From: B1 sp034439755
GTDB lineage: Bacteria; Bacteroidota; Bacteroidia; UKL13-3
Length of the DNA stretch: 64,000 nucleotides
Assembly: GCA_034439755.1 (NCBI GenBank)
Contig: JAWXAZ010000077.1
Coordinates: forward strand, 1-64,000
Direction: 5' to 3'
The position numbers and the translations under genes were made by a program. Below, one piece after another: positions 16,084-25,062 of this stretch; position 1 is the first letter of the stretch, and the number at the start of each line of letters is the position of its first letter. The notes beneath the pieces were generated by a model, which saw nothing but the letters and a program-made list of their open reading frames with translations, ran no database searches and was not told the DNA's origin.

Positions 16084-17547
16084 TTATTGTTTACTTAATC
16101 TCTTTCGTTTTGATCCAACATATTCATTCTTTTGTTTGACTTCTTGGGCAGGCATTTTTGCCTCATCTATGCCGCCAATCATATAAAAAGCACTCTCCGG
16201 AAAATCCTTAAACTCGTCGTTAAGTATGCGTTCACAACCATGCAATGCATCTTCTAAAAGCACATTTTTGCCCTTTAGTCCGCTAAACTTTTCGGTGGTA
16301 AAAAAGGGTTGGGTCAGAAATCTTTCTAAGCGCCTTGCCCGGTTCACTGTATTTCGGTCGTTGGCCGACAATTGTTCTAAGCCCAACATGGCAATAATGT
16401 CTTTGAGGTCTTCATATTGTGCAAGTGTTTGCCTAACGTCGTGTGCAAGCTTATAATGCCGCTCGCCAATGATGGTTGGCGTGGCCATTTTTGAGTTAGA
16501 TTGCAACAAATCAATGGCAGGGTAAAGTCCTTCGCTGGCACGCTTTCGCGAAAGCACAATGGATGCCGATAGGTGCGAAAAAGTATGAACTGCTGCTGGA
16601 TCGGTTAAATCATCTGCTGGCACATATACCGCTTGAATGGAGGTGATGGCACCTGCCTTGGTATTGGCAATGCGCTCTTCCAATTTGGCCAATTCTGTTC
16701 CCATTGTGGGCTGATAACCTAAACGGGAAGGCATTTGCCCCATTAAACCAGAAACCTCCATACCAGCTTGTATAAAACGGAAAATATTGTCCATAAGTAA
16801 AAGCACATCTCGTTGCTCATCGTCTCTAAAGTATTCGGCCATGGTTAAGGCGGCGTGCCCAACACGAAAGCGTGCTCCAGGTGGTTCGTTCATTTGTCCA
16901 AACATCATCACCATATTCTTGAGTACGCCCGCTTCCTTCATTTCTTGATAAAGCTCTTGCCCTTCTCTACAACGCTCACCAATTCCGCAAAACATGCTAA
17001 CGCCTTTATTTTGCCCCACCATATTGTGAATCATTTCTGTGAGCAGCACCGTTTTGCCAACGCCAGCTCCGCCAAACAAACCAGCTTTACCGCCGCGCTC
17101 TAAGGGCACCAAAACATCAATGGCCTTAATGCCTGTAACAAAAATTTCTGAACGCGTAGATTGATTGGCCAAAGGTGGCGGCAATTGATGCACATTGCGC
17201 CATTCCATATCACTTAATGCTTCTAGCTTGTCTATGGTATTTCCAAACACATCGAACATTCTGCCTAGTATCTTTTTTCCAACAGGCACACCCAGTTGTT
17301 TTTCGTTGTGACTCGCTTGCATGCCACGTGCCAAGCCTTGCGTAGGCGTTAAAGAAATTCCGCGCACCATGTGGTCATTGAGCTGAGCCAATACCTCAAT
17401 TATTATTTCCTGATTTTTTCCGGCATGTAGCACGGTATAAATAGAAGGTAAATTGTTTTCGAACCATACATCCACTACAGTGCCCCTAACCGAAGCAATT
17501 TTACCGTGTTTTGAAACGGCGACTTTATGTTCAATAGCAGATTCCAC
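16084..17547 (-). CDS. atpD: N-ATPase beta subunit
   Basis: The 487-residue catalytic subunit. The P-loop is GGAGVGKT (159-166), the catalytic glutamate is in GERCREG (190-196) and the Walker B is VLLLMDNIF. Further conserved blocks are GLMGQMPSRLGYQPT, SIQAVYVPADDLTDPA and SRKRASEGLYPAIDLL. The usual DELSEED lever is replaced by LEQLSAND, as happens in divergent classes. It is the first gene of a nine-gene operon in the order D-C-Q-R-B-E-F-A-G, and this order separates N-ATPases from ordinary F-type operons. No clear promoter box is visible in the 75 bases upstream. Confidence 0.95.
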   Translation of the reverse strand: MESAIEHKVAVSKHGKIASVRGTVVDVWFENNLPSIYTVLHAGKNQEIIIEVLAQLNDHMVRGISLTPTQGLARGMQASHNEKQLGVPVGKKILGRMFDVFGNTIDKLEALSDMEWRNVHQLPPPLANQSTRSEIFVTGIKAIDVLVPLERGGKAGLFGGAGVGKTVLLTEMIHNMVGQNKGVSMFCGIGERCREGQELYQEMKEAGVLKNMVMMFGQMNEPPGARFRVGHAALTMAEYFRDDEQRDVLLLMDNIFRFIQAGMEVSGLMGQMPSRLGYQPTMGTELAKLEERIANTKAGAITSIQAVYVPADDLTDPAAVHTFSHLSASIVLSRKRASEGLYPAIDLLQSNSKMATPTIIGERHYKLAHDVRQTLAQYEDLKDIIAMLGLEQLSANDRNTVNRARRLERFLTQPFFTTEKFSGLKGKNVLLEDALHGCERILNDEFKDFPESAFYMIGGIDEAKMPAQEVKQKNEYVGSKRKRLSKQ

Positions 17548-17623
17548 AATTTATAGGGTTACTTTATTTAATTCATAAAACACGCACCATAAACCAATAA
17601 TTGGTTCAGGAATATTTTGTATG

Positions 17624-17698
17624 ATACCCATTTAACAAAATATATAGTCCAATATTCCACAAATATCTCACTGTACTATTATTTTGTTAAATGGGTAT
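17624..17698. repeat. Perfect 19-base inverted repeat with 37-base loop
   Basis: The arms are 17624-17642 (starting ATACCCATTTAAC) and 17680-17698 (ending GTTAAATGGGTAT), perfectly complementary over 19 bases. The 75-base unit could be the transcribed leader of the atpD operon, a binding site or a small mobile repeat. No T run follows either arm, so a terminator is unlikely. Confidence 0.7.
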
Positions 17699-17910
17699 TC
17701 AACCTTGTAAAATTATCAAATAGCTTTGGGCTATTTAATTATTACAATTGGTATTACTTAACACCCAAAATAAATGCCTTGCCTTGCAAAGATGCGCCAA
17801 GCAGGCTTTCAAAGCCTTACATCCTTTCCTAATTTTTATACATCAATCACACTAAAAAAAACAGAAAGCATGCAGCATACAAACCCTTTAGCGATAAGAA
17901 TTTAGCATAA

Positions 17911-17940
17911 AAAAAACCGGTTGTTGAACCGGTTTTTTTT
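17911..17940. terminator. Bidirectional intrinsic terminator
   Basis: An A run, AACCGGTT, loop GTTG, AACCGGTT and eight T. On the minus strand it ends the adhesin-PorP-OmpA operon about 75 bases after the OmpA stop codon; the A run lets it act on the plus strand too. Confidence 0.85.
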
Positions 17941-18015
17941 AAAAATATATACATTTAAAATTGGATATAAGAGAGCTCATTTCCATAAATGCTCTTACTC
18001 CAAAGTCTCCAAATA

Positions 18016-18669
18016 CTATTTAATTGAAATGAGGACCTTCCTAAAGTACGATGCATCAGAAATACTTAATTCAACTGCTACAATGGGTTCGGCCATCGCT
18101 ATATTCATGCTACTAACAGGGATGTTTTGCTTTACGCTGTTACACCTTCTCTGTGCCAATTTTTTATTGTATTTCTCTGTGCCAACCCAGTCTGAATATC
18201 CAGTTAATTGAACTTTCTTGGCTTTGCGATTGGCAAAAAACTTGTCTAAAGTAACTATTTGAGCACTGGTTAAACTCGACCCATCAAATGGAAAATATAA
18301 CTCCAATTGATTTTCATCTAGACGCTTTGCTCCTACTATTAAAATGTTTGAACCTTCGGATGCAAGTTGTTGTTGTTTAACATCAGAAATCACTTTCTCA
18401 ATGCCTTGAATGCTCAATTTAAGCATCTCTAGCTCCACCTTTTGGTGGGCTATAATATTGGAAATTGAATCAATTACAGCTGATTTAACATCCGATTTTC
18501 CTCCCAAATCGTTGGTCAATAATTGATCAGACAAATACTTATTAAGAGTAGCTCTCATTTGAAGAGCCTCTTTCTGTATTTGGGCTTTGCTGCTATCGGT
18601 CTGAGCCAATGCGCTGCTGCCCGTTATGAGTAGGAGCGAAATACAGATAATGCGTAATCCTTTAATCAT
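18016..18669 (-). CDS. OmpA-family periplasmic/outer-membrane protein
   Basis: A 217-residue protein with a signal peptide (cleavage near ALAQ, residue 23) and a helical spacer about 30-100. The OmpA-like peptidoglycan-binding domain contains LYFPFDGSSLTSAQ and LTGYSDWVGTEKYNKKLAQRR. The domain end is divergent, with an inserted NIPVSSMNIAMAEP, so binding strength is uncertain. It overlaps the PorP-like gene by eight bases. An OmpA protein is usual at the end of adhesin-PorP/SprF-OmpA operons in Bacteroidota, where it may tie the secretion partner to the cell wall. Confidence 0.82.
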   Translation of the reverse strand: MIKGLRIICISLLLITGSSALAQTDSSKAQIQKEALQMRATLNKYLSDQLLTNDLGGKSDVKSAVIDSISNIIAHQKVELEMLKLSIQGIEKVISDVKQQQLASEGSNILIVGAKRLDENQLELYFPFDGSSLTSAQIVTLDKFFANRKAKKVQLTGYSDWVGTEKYNKKLAQRRCNSVKQNIPVSSMNIAMAEPIVAVELSISDASYFRKVLISIK

Positions 18670-19798
18670 TGTACTTAGCTATTATTAATTCGATATTGGT
18701 TTGAAGTTCTTTGATTTTCTTTAATTGATCAATGTTTTCAATTTTGTATTTAGCCAAAATTCTTTCCAATTCCTTGTTAATTTTAGTCAATTCGTTTTTT
18801 ACATTTAAGTAGCCCGGATTGGTTTTATCAAGGTTAATAATGCCATTCACTTTGCTGTTAATCTTATCTAATTGATCTTGAATAATTTGTTCATTAACAA
18901 CCTCGCTTTTTCTCATCCTCTTTTCTGGACTAGCGAAGTTAAAACCAATAGCCACCTCATTTTGAGCAGGAGCCAAATTGCTTAAATTTCCAGTATGATA
19001 ATAGTAATTATATGCCAACAATACGTTTTTAAAATTAAAGCCCAAACCCATCACTACAGCTCCATTGGTGCGATAACCTGTTGTTATATTGATGGTTTTA
19101 TTCCAATTGGCTGTAAGTAAGATATCAACCATTTTAGGTGAGTTTATAAAGTTATAATAGTTAACGCTAGGCTTTAACTCATATTCACCGTTTTGATCCA
19201 AAACAAAATTATAATTGGCTCCGCCCACAAAAAAGCCATTTAACCCCAAATCACCTGTGGTTAACATAGGAGAAGAGGCATAAATCTCGGCCCTCTTTTT
19301 AAAGCGATACACCAAACCAGCACCGCTGGTGAAGCTAATTTTATTTTGGTTGGCCGTAAGCAGCGTAGGGTCATTTAAATTAACCGTGCTGCTTAATAAA
19401 TCCATATTGATATTATTCTGCAAAAAGCCTAGGCTCAATCCAAAAGTAATGGTATGGTTCGATGTAAGCTTAATTAATTTGCTGTATGCTGCTTCTGCAT
19501 TAACAGTTTGGTATGCGCCAACCCTATGTGTTATAACCTTTGCTCCAATGCCAGAAGTCTTATTGGCAAATGGCGAATGAATGCCAAAGTTTAAAGTGCG
19601 TGGTGAAGATGAAATGCCGCCTATTAGTGTCTTGGCATTAAAAACCGTGTGAATATTGTCAAAACTGCCTGCCATTGCAGGATTTACTAGGAACGGATTA
19701 AGCAAATTGGTATAATAACCTGAACGATCTTGAGCCGTTGATTGTAAGCTTACAAGAATTAAGCCAACCGTGAAAATTTTATTGATTAATGATTTCAT
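18662..19798 (-). CDS. PorP/SprF-like type IX secretion membrane protein
   Basis: A 378-residue outer-membrane protein. After a signal peptide (ending STAQ) the sequence shows YYTNLLNPFLVNPAMAGS, the hallmark of the PorP/SprF family. Alternating beta strands follow to about residue 290 (LGLSLGFLQNNI; FTSGAGLVYRF; AIGFNFAS). The last 85 residues form a coiled coil (ELTKINKELERILAKY), which is longer than in typical family members. PorP/SprF proteins help attach or secrete a specific partner, usually the neighbouring type B adhesin, here the 1723-residue protein 14 bases upstream. The coiled coil could reach the OmpA protein encoded next. Confidence 0.85.
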   Translation of the reverse strand: MKSLINKIFTVGLILVSLQSTAQDRSGYYTNLLNPFLVNPAMAGSFDNIHTVFNAKTLIGGISSSPRTLNFGIHSPFANKTSGIGAKVITHRVGAYQTVNAEAAYSKLIKLTSNHTITFGLSLGFLQNNINMDLLSSTVNLNDPTLLTANQNKISFTSGAGLVYRFKKRAEIYASSPMLTTGDLGLNGFFVGGANYNFVLDQNGEYELKPSVNYYNFINSPKMVDILLTANWNKTINITTGYRTNGAVVMGLGFNFKNVLLAYNYYYHTGNLSNLAPAQNEVAIGFNFASPEKRMRKSEVVNEQIIQDQLDKINSKVNGIINLDKTNPGYLNVKNELTKINKELERILAKYKIENIDQLKKIKELQTNIELIIAKYND

Positions 19799-19812
19799 AA
19801 ATTTTAGCTTAA

Positions 19813-22800
19813 TTATTTAGTAATGTTTAATGCACCCTTGAATTCGCCACCTGTTTTGTTGTTTTTGAAGACATAGAAATAAACCCCTGCTGAAATATTA
19901 TTCCCTTCGTAAGTTCCATCCCAATCATTTTGATAGCTATTAGCTTTAAAATACACTTGCATGCCCATTTCGTTAAAGATGGTTAAGCTATAATCTACAT
20001 ATAATTCTACATTCTCCACCACAAAGTAGTCATTGATTCCGTCGTTGTTTGGCGACATATAATTATTTGCAGGCAATTCCTGTTTGGTTTCTATTTCATC
20101 TACAATGTTTACCGTAATAACAGCCGTGTCAAATTGTGCTTGCAATTGATTATCCTTTACAACAACTGTTAATTGATACTTTCTTCCCTTTTCATAATCG
20201 AGTATTGTTTTATTGCTTAGTTTTCCTGTAGCCGCCTCAATTGCAAAAAGATCGGTATTATATAAAATGCTATAAACCAAATTAGCACCCGCATCTGGAC
20301 TGTTAGAAACAATGGTTCCTACTAAAGTACCAATTGCCGAATTTTCATTCATGCTAAAAGATTGGGTATCGATGCTTGGCTTTTCACCTACATCCACAAT
20401 GTTTATCACAAATATTGCCTCATAAGAACTGGCGCCTTTGTCTGTGGTAGCAATGCGTAAACTGTACGAATTTTTAACCTCATAATTAGCGGTAAAATTG
20501 CTAAGCAGTTTATTGTCGGCAATAATAAATAAAGCATTGTCTGTAGAGCCTGTGCCGCTTACTAAACTGTAATTATGCAAATCATTTGCATCCACATCAC
20601 TGGTGCTTAATGCACCAATTTCTGTAAGAATGGCCTTGTTCTCTGATAACTTATTGTTGCTCAATGCAACTTGAGTTGGCGCATCATTTGCATCCAAAAT
20701 ATTAATGGCAATAGCCTTTTCAAAACTTGCATTGGTTGCATCGGTAACCCTAACACGAATTGAGTATGATTTCTTGATTTCAAAATCGAAGCTAGATACC
20801 GTTAATACCGAATCATTTGAAATTTTGAAACTGTTATTATTAGTAGATCCAGCGCCCGAAACCAAAGTGTAAGTGAATCCAGAGAATTGATCGGCATCAC
20901 TTGCATTTAAGGTTCCTACATAAGCATCGGTTGCCTCATTTTCGGCAACTGAATTATTGCTGATATCAAGTGCGGTTGGCGCATCTACGCTATCCTTAAT
21001 ATTAATTACAAATTGCTTGGTGTAGGTAGCGCCAGCAGCGTCTGTAGAATTTAAAACAATGATGTAGAAATTCTTGGTTTCAAAATCGAATATGGCATTG
21101 CTTCTCAACTCATTTCCTATAATGAGGAAGTTGCTGTTGCTATTTCCTTGAACATTTGCAAAGCTATATAAGAATGCATCATTTGTATCTTGGTCGATGG
21201 TGCTAATCTCACAAACCTTGCTTCCAATAGGCAAATTCTCTGCAATTATATTGGTGCTCAAAACAATATTACTTGGTGCATCATTGCTATCCATAACAAA
21301 TATGGTGAAGGCCTTTTCATAAGAACCCCCATTGCCATCATTGGTTTGAATGCGAATATTAAAGCTCTTTTGTTGCTCATAATTAAATATTCTATTAGAA
21401 CGCAATTCTCCAGCGGTAATAATAAATGCTGAATTATCTGTTGAACCTACCCCAGTAACCAAAGAATAACCAAAATTATTGGCTACATCTTGGTCGGCAG
21501 TTGATAGGCTGCCAATGAATGTTCTACTTATTTTGTTTTCGGTAATTTCATTCGAAGAAAGAGAAATGTCTGTTGGATTGTCATTGGCGTTATTCACTAC
21601 AATTTCAAATTGCTTTTCAAATGAAAGCAACCCATTATCTGTGGTTCTAATCCTTATGCTATAAGCAGATTTGGCTTCAAAGTTAAATACCGCATTGCTA
21701 TATAAGCTATCATTGCTAATTCTAAAATTAGCATTGTTGTTAGAACCAAGTCCAGCTACCAGGCTATAATTAAAGCTCTGCGCAGCGTCTACATCATCAG
21801 AATTTAAAGTAGAAATAAAAGTACTCGAAGCTAAATTTTCACTGATGGTATTGTTTGATAAACTTAAGCTGGTTGGTGCATCGTTGCTATCCAAAATTGT
21901 AATTAAGAACTGCTTGGTAACGCTTGCCAATCCATCCGAAGATTGAACATAGATATTGTAAATCTGCTTGGCTTCATAATTAAAAGCAAAGTTGCTACGA
22001 AGTTGATTTCCGTTTATATAAAAAGCATTGTTGTCGTTTCCTGTTACATTATCAAATGAATAAACAAATACGTCTGATAAATCTTGATCGGTTGTAGTAA
22101 ACGTTCCTAAAATAGTATTTGCGGGTCTGTTTTCTTTAATGAGTGCATTACTCAATGCAATTTGAGTTGGCGCATCGTTTAGGTTCAGCACGTATATAGA
22201 AAAGGTATCTGCAAAAGTGCCTCCATTACCATCATTGGTCTGAATTCTTACTTTGTAAATGTTTTGTTGTTCAAAATCAAATACCGCATTGGCCTTAATT
22301 TGACCTCCTTGTATATAGAAAGAACTATTATGGGTCGACCCAAGGCCTCCAACCAATGAATAGGTGAAAGTTTGGCCAGCGTCTGCATCTGCAGTAGACA
22401 ATGTTGCTATGGCAGTTCCTACCGATTGGTTTTCTTGTACCGCACTGGCACTTAAAAACAGCCCTGTAGGAACATCATTGCTATCACTTACCATGATAGA
22501 AAATACTTTGGAAAATTGTCCGGCTGCATTATCAGTGGTACGCACCCTAATAGAAAACGAATTTTGTACTTCAAAATTTAATACTGCCTGCGTATACAAA
22601 CTGTCGTTGCTAATGCGGAAATAACTGTTATCGGTAGCACCAATTCCACTTGCCAAAGCATAGGTAAACGTGTTTCCTAAATCTGCATCTGTGCTGTAAA
22701 ATGAGCCAATATATGAATTAATTGGCCTGTTTTCTTTAATGGTATTAAGGCTTAATGAAATGTCGGTTGGGGCATCATTTTGATTCCTAATAAATACCTG

Positions 22801-24984
22801 AATTAACTTGGTATAGGAAGCACTTCCTACCGAGGCAGTCACATAAACATTATAGGTGCTTTTAGTTTCATAATCGAACGATGCATTAGATTTTAACTGT
22901 GCGCCACTGATAATAAATGAAGCATTGTCGTTACCCGAAATAGAATTGTTAAAAGAGTAAACAAAGCTTGCTCCCACATCCTGCGTAACTCCGCCCAGAT
23001 TTCCAATAAAAAAATTGGTAGTCAAATTCTCGCTGATACTATCATTTGAAATGGTAATATTAGTGGGCACATCAATGGCATCTGTAATTTGAATAGCAAA
23101 CACCTTTTCAAAATACTGACCACCGTTGTCGGTTGTTCTAATGCGAATACTATAAGAACTTTTGGTCTCGTAATCGAATGAGGCCAAGCTGCGCAAGTTA
23201 TTGCCAGAAATATTAAAGTTATTGTTATCGGTTGAACCAATACCACTCACCAAAGCATAAACAAAGGTGTTTGAAGCATCTTGATCTAAAGAAGAGAAAC
23301 TTCCAATAACGGTATTTGCTGCGCTATTTTCCTGAATTTGATTAGAAGTTAAATCAATATTGGTAGGCACGTCATTGGCATCAATTACATTAATTGTGAA
23401 AACTTGTTGAAAGGTTCCACCAAATCCATCATTTACATTAAGCCTAATGCTATAGCTTAACTTAGTTTCATAATCAAAACTCATAGCGGTATATAAACTA
23501 TCGTTGCTAATGCTGAAACTGCCATTTCCACTGCTACCTGTGCCACTCACCAAACTATATGCAAAATTGCTTGTTGCGTCTGGGTCTGTGCCAGATAATT
23601 TGCTAACAAAAGTTTTAGAGGCACTGTTTTCCTGAACCGAAGTATTGGTTAAATTAATGGCTGTTGGTGCATCATTGCTATCTGTAACAGTTAGCGACAA
23701 TTGCTTGGTGAATATTCCACCCAGACCATCATTTGTTTGAACAAAGATGACATAGCTTTGTCTTGTTTCATAATCAAAAGCAGCATTGGTTCTAAGCTGA
23801 TTTCCAATTATTGAGAATTCGTTGTTGTTATTGCCTGCAGTACTTATAAAAGTATATGAAAAAGTGTTGCTCGCATCCTCATCAATAGAAGAAAGCGTAG
23901 CAATTGCAGCCCCAACTGGCTTGTTCTCCATAAAGCTTGAACCAATGGTGTTGCCATTAATTAAAATATTAGTAGGAGCATCATTAACATCCTTTACTAT
24001 AATGATAAACGTTCTTTCAAAAGTATTGTTAGCGCCATCTGTTACTTTTACCCTAATGCTATAGCTATTTTTAACCTCATAATTGTATTGAGCAGAAGAC
24101 CTAAGACTTGTGCCATTGATATTAAATGAAGCATTGTCTGTGCTGCCAGTGCCACTTACTAAGGCAAAAGTATACGTATCTCCAAAGTCATTGTCAATTG
24201 CAGAAAAGCTGCCTATGCTGGTTAAAATTGGACTGTTTTCATTGATACTTGTATCACTTAATAAAATTTGCGTAGGAGGAGTATTTACATCTGTAACCAA
24301 AATATTAAATGTTTGCTCAACCGAACAACCTAAATTATCTACACTTCTGATGCGAATGCTGTGAGAATTTTGAACGCTAAAATTTAAGGCAACTGCCGTT
24401 TTTAACTGCCCACTTACAATACTAAATTTACTGTTGTCTGTGCTGCCAGTGCCACTAACCAAGGTATAGGTAAAGGTTTGACCCAAATCTGCGTCGGTAG
24501 TGGAAAAATTACCCACTGTTCCAGCAATAGCAATGCTCTCTGGAACCGAGTTGTTAGACAAACCAATGGCACTTGGGGCATTGTTATTTTTAATTATATA
24601 AGGACTTGTGGTTACCCCAAACGAAGCATTATCTTGAAATGAAACCGACACAACCGCGTCGTAAACCAAATCGCTTACAGAGTTATACACTTTAAAAACA
24701 ACGGTATCTCCAGAGGTGGTATTGCTATAAACAACCATGGAAGCAATATACTTTCCACCAACTACAGTGCTCGTTAGAGCGGTTCCCCTACAAACGCCAT
24801 TTACAAATGCAGCCACACGGTTACTGGGATTTTCCAAATCTGCACAGTTTACATTGGCAACTGCCGTAACCGTCATAGAATATGCAAAAGATGCCGGATT
24901 TACACTCCAGGTAGGAGCCGTTGCCAAGAGCAGTTTTTGGGCAAAAACTACCAATAGTAGTGTGAGTAAATTTTTAATTTTCAT
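19813..24984 (-). CDS. Giant cadherin-repeat adhesin, T9SS type B
   Basis: A 1723-residue secreted protein. A signal peptide (to about 22) and a domain with WSVNPASFAYSM and FVNGVCRGTA (25-130) come first. Then follow 15 cadherin-like repeats of about 100 residues (136-1630), each opening with a DAPT.I.LS...I.EN pattern and carrying a D.D calcium-type motif and a FDYE..SY.IR segment. Every third repeat is of the same subtype. The C-terminal 85 residues (SPNNDGINDYF, LTIFNEMGMQVY, DWDGTYEGN) are the gliding-type (type B) sorting domain. It is the first gene of the operon with PorP and OmpA. It probably forms a long calcium-stiffened fibre for adhesion or gliding. Confidence 0.9.
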   Translation of the reverse strand: MKIKNLLTLLLVVFAQKLLLATAPTWSVNPASFAYSMTVTAVANVNCADLENPSNRVAAFVNGVCRGTALTSTVVGGKYIASMVVYSNTTSGDTVVFKVYNSVSDLVYDAVVSVSFQDNASFGVTTSPYIIKNNNAPSAIGLSNNSVPESIAIAGTVGNFSTTDADLGQTFTYTLVSGTGSTDNSKFSIVSGQLKTAVALNFSVQNSHSIRIRSVDNLGCSVEQTFNILVTDVNTPPTQILLSDTSINENSPILTSIGSFSAIDNDFGDTYTFALVSGTGSTDNASFNINGTSLRSSAQYNYEVKNSYSIRVKVTDGANNTFERTFIIIVKDVNDAPTNILINGNTIGSSFMENKPVGAAIATLSSIDEDASNTFSYTFISTAGNNNNEFSIIGNQLRTNAAFDYETRQSYVIFVQTNDGLGGIFTKQLSLTVTDSNDAPTAINLTNTSVQENSASKTFVSKLSGTDPDATSNFAYSLVSGTGSSGNGSFSISNDSLYTAMSFDYETKLSYSIRLNVNDGFGGTFQQVFTINVIDANDVPTNIDLTSNQIQENSAANTVIGSFSSLDQDASNTFVYALVSGIGSTDNNNFNISGNNLRSLASFDYETKSSYSIRIRTTDNGGQYFEKVFAIQITDAIDVPTNITISNDSISENLTTNFFIGNLGGVTQDVGASFVYSFNNSISGNDNASFIISGAQLKSNASFDYETKSTYNVYVTASVGSASYTKLIQVFIRNQNDAPTDISLSLNTIKENRPINSYIGSFYSTDADLGNTFTYALASGIGATDNSYFRISNDSLYTQAVLNFEVQNSFSIRVRTTDNAAGQFSKVFSIMVSDSNDVPTGLFLSASAVQENQSVGTAIATLSTADADAGQTFTYSLVGGLGSTHNSSFYIQGGQIKANAVFDFEQQNIYKVRIQTNDGNGGTFADTFSIYVLNLNDAPTQIALSNALIKENRPANTILGTFTTTDQDLSDVFVYSFDNVTGNDNNAFYINGNQLRSNFAFNYEAKQIYNIYVQSSDGLASVTKQFLITILDSNDAPTSLSLSNNTISENLASSTFISTLNSDDVDAAQSFNYSLVAGLGSNNNANFRISNDSLYSNAVFNFEAKSAYSIRIRTTDNGLLSFEKQFEIVVNNANDNPTDISLSSNEITENKISRTFIGSLSTADQDVANNFGYSLVTGVGSTDNSAFIITAGELRSNRIFNYEQQKSFNIRIQTNDGNGGSYEKAFTIFVMDSNDAPSNIVLSTNIIAENLPIGSKVCEISTIDQDTNDAFLYSFANVQGNSNSNFLIIGNELRSNAIFDFETKNFYIIVLNSTDAAGATYTKQFVINIKDSVDAPTALDISNNSVAENEATDAYVGTLNASDADQFSGFTYTLVSGAGSTNNNSFKISNDSVLTVSSFDFEIKKSYSIRVRVTDATNASFEKAIAINILDANDAPTQVALSNNKLSENKAILTEIGALSTSDVDANDLHNYSLVSGTGSTDNALFIIADNKLLSNFTANYEVKNSYSLRIATTDKGASSYEAIFVINIVDVGEKPSIDTQSFSMNENSAIGTLVGTIVSNSPDAGANLVYSILYNTDLFAIEAATGKLSNKTILDYEKGRKYQLTVVVKDNQLQAQFDTAVITVNIVDEIETKQELPANNYMSPNNDGINDYFVVENVELYVDYSLTIFNEMGMQVYFKANSYQNDWDGTYEGNNISAGVYFYVFKNNKTGGEFKGALNITK

Positions 24985-25062
24985 GTGTTTTTAGTTATAT
25001 TTTGAAATACCTACCCCTAATTGGATTAGAAATCCAACAGGAGTAGGCTATTTTAAATGCGT

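Larger units (their letters stand above)
17548..18015. other. Intergenic region upstream of atpD
   Basis: The 468 bases hold one TTGGTTCAG word (17601-17609), a long inverted repeat (17624-17698) and a terminator (17911-17938). Between 17700 and 17905 I see no gene, box or repeat. The open frames here have poor composition. Confidence 0.5.

Noticed and set aside
10864..17547. An ordinary F-type ATP synthase operon
   Set aside because: The gene order D-C-Q-R-B-E-F-A-G, the AtpQ and AtpR genes, the b-delta fusion and lack of a separate delta gene mark the N-type.
19813..24984. Open frames on the plus strand across the cadherin repeats (several of 60-90 codons)
   Set aside because: They recur in the same phase of each repeat and are shadows of the repeat codons.
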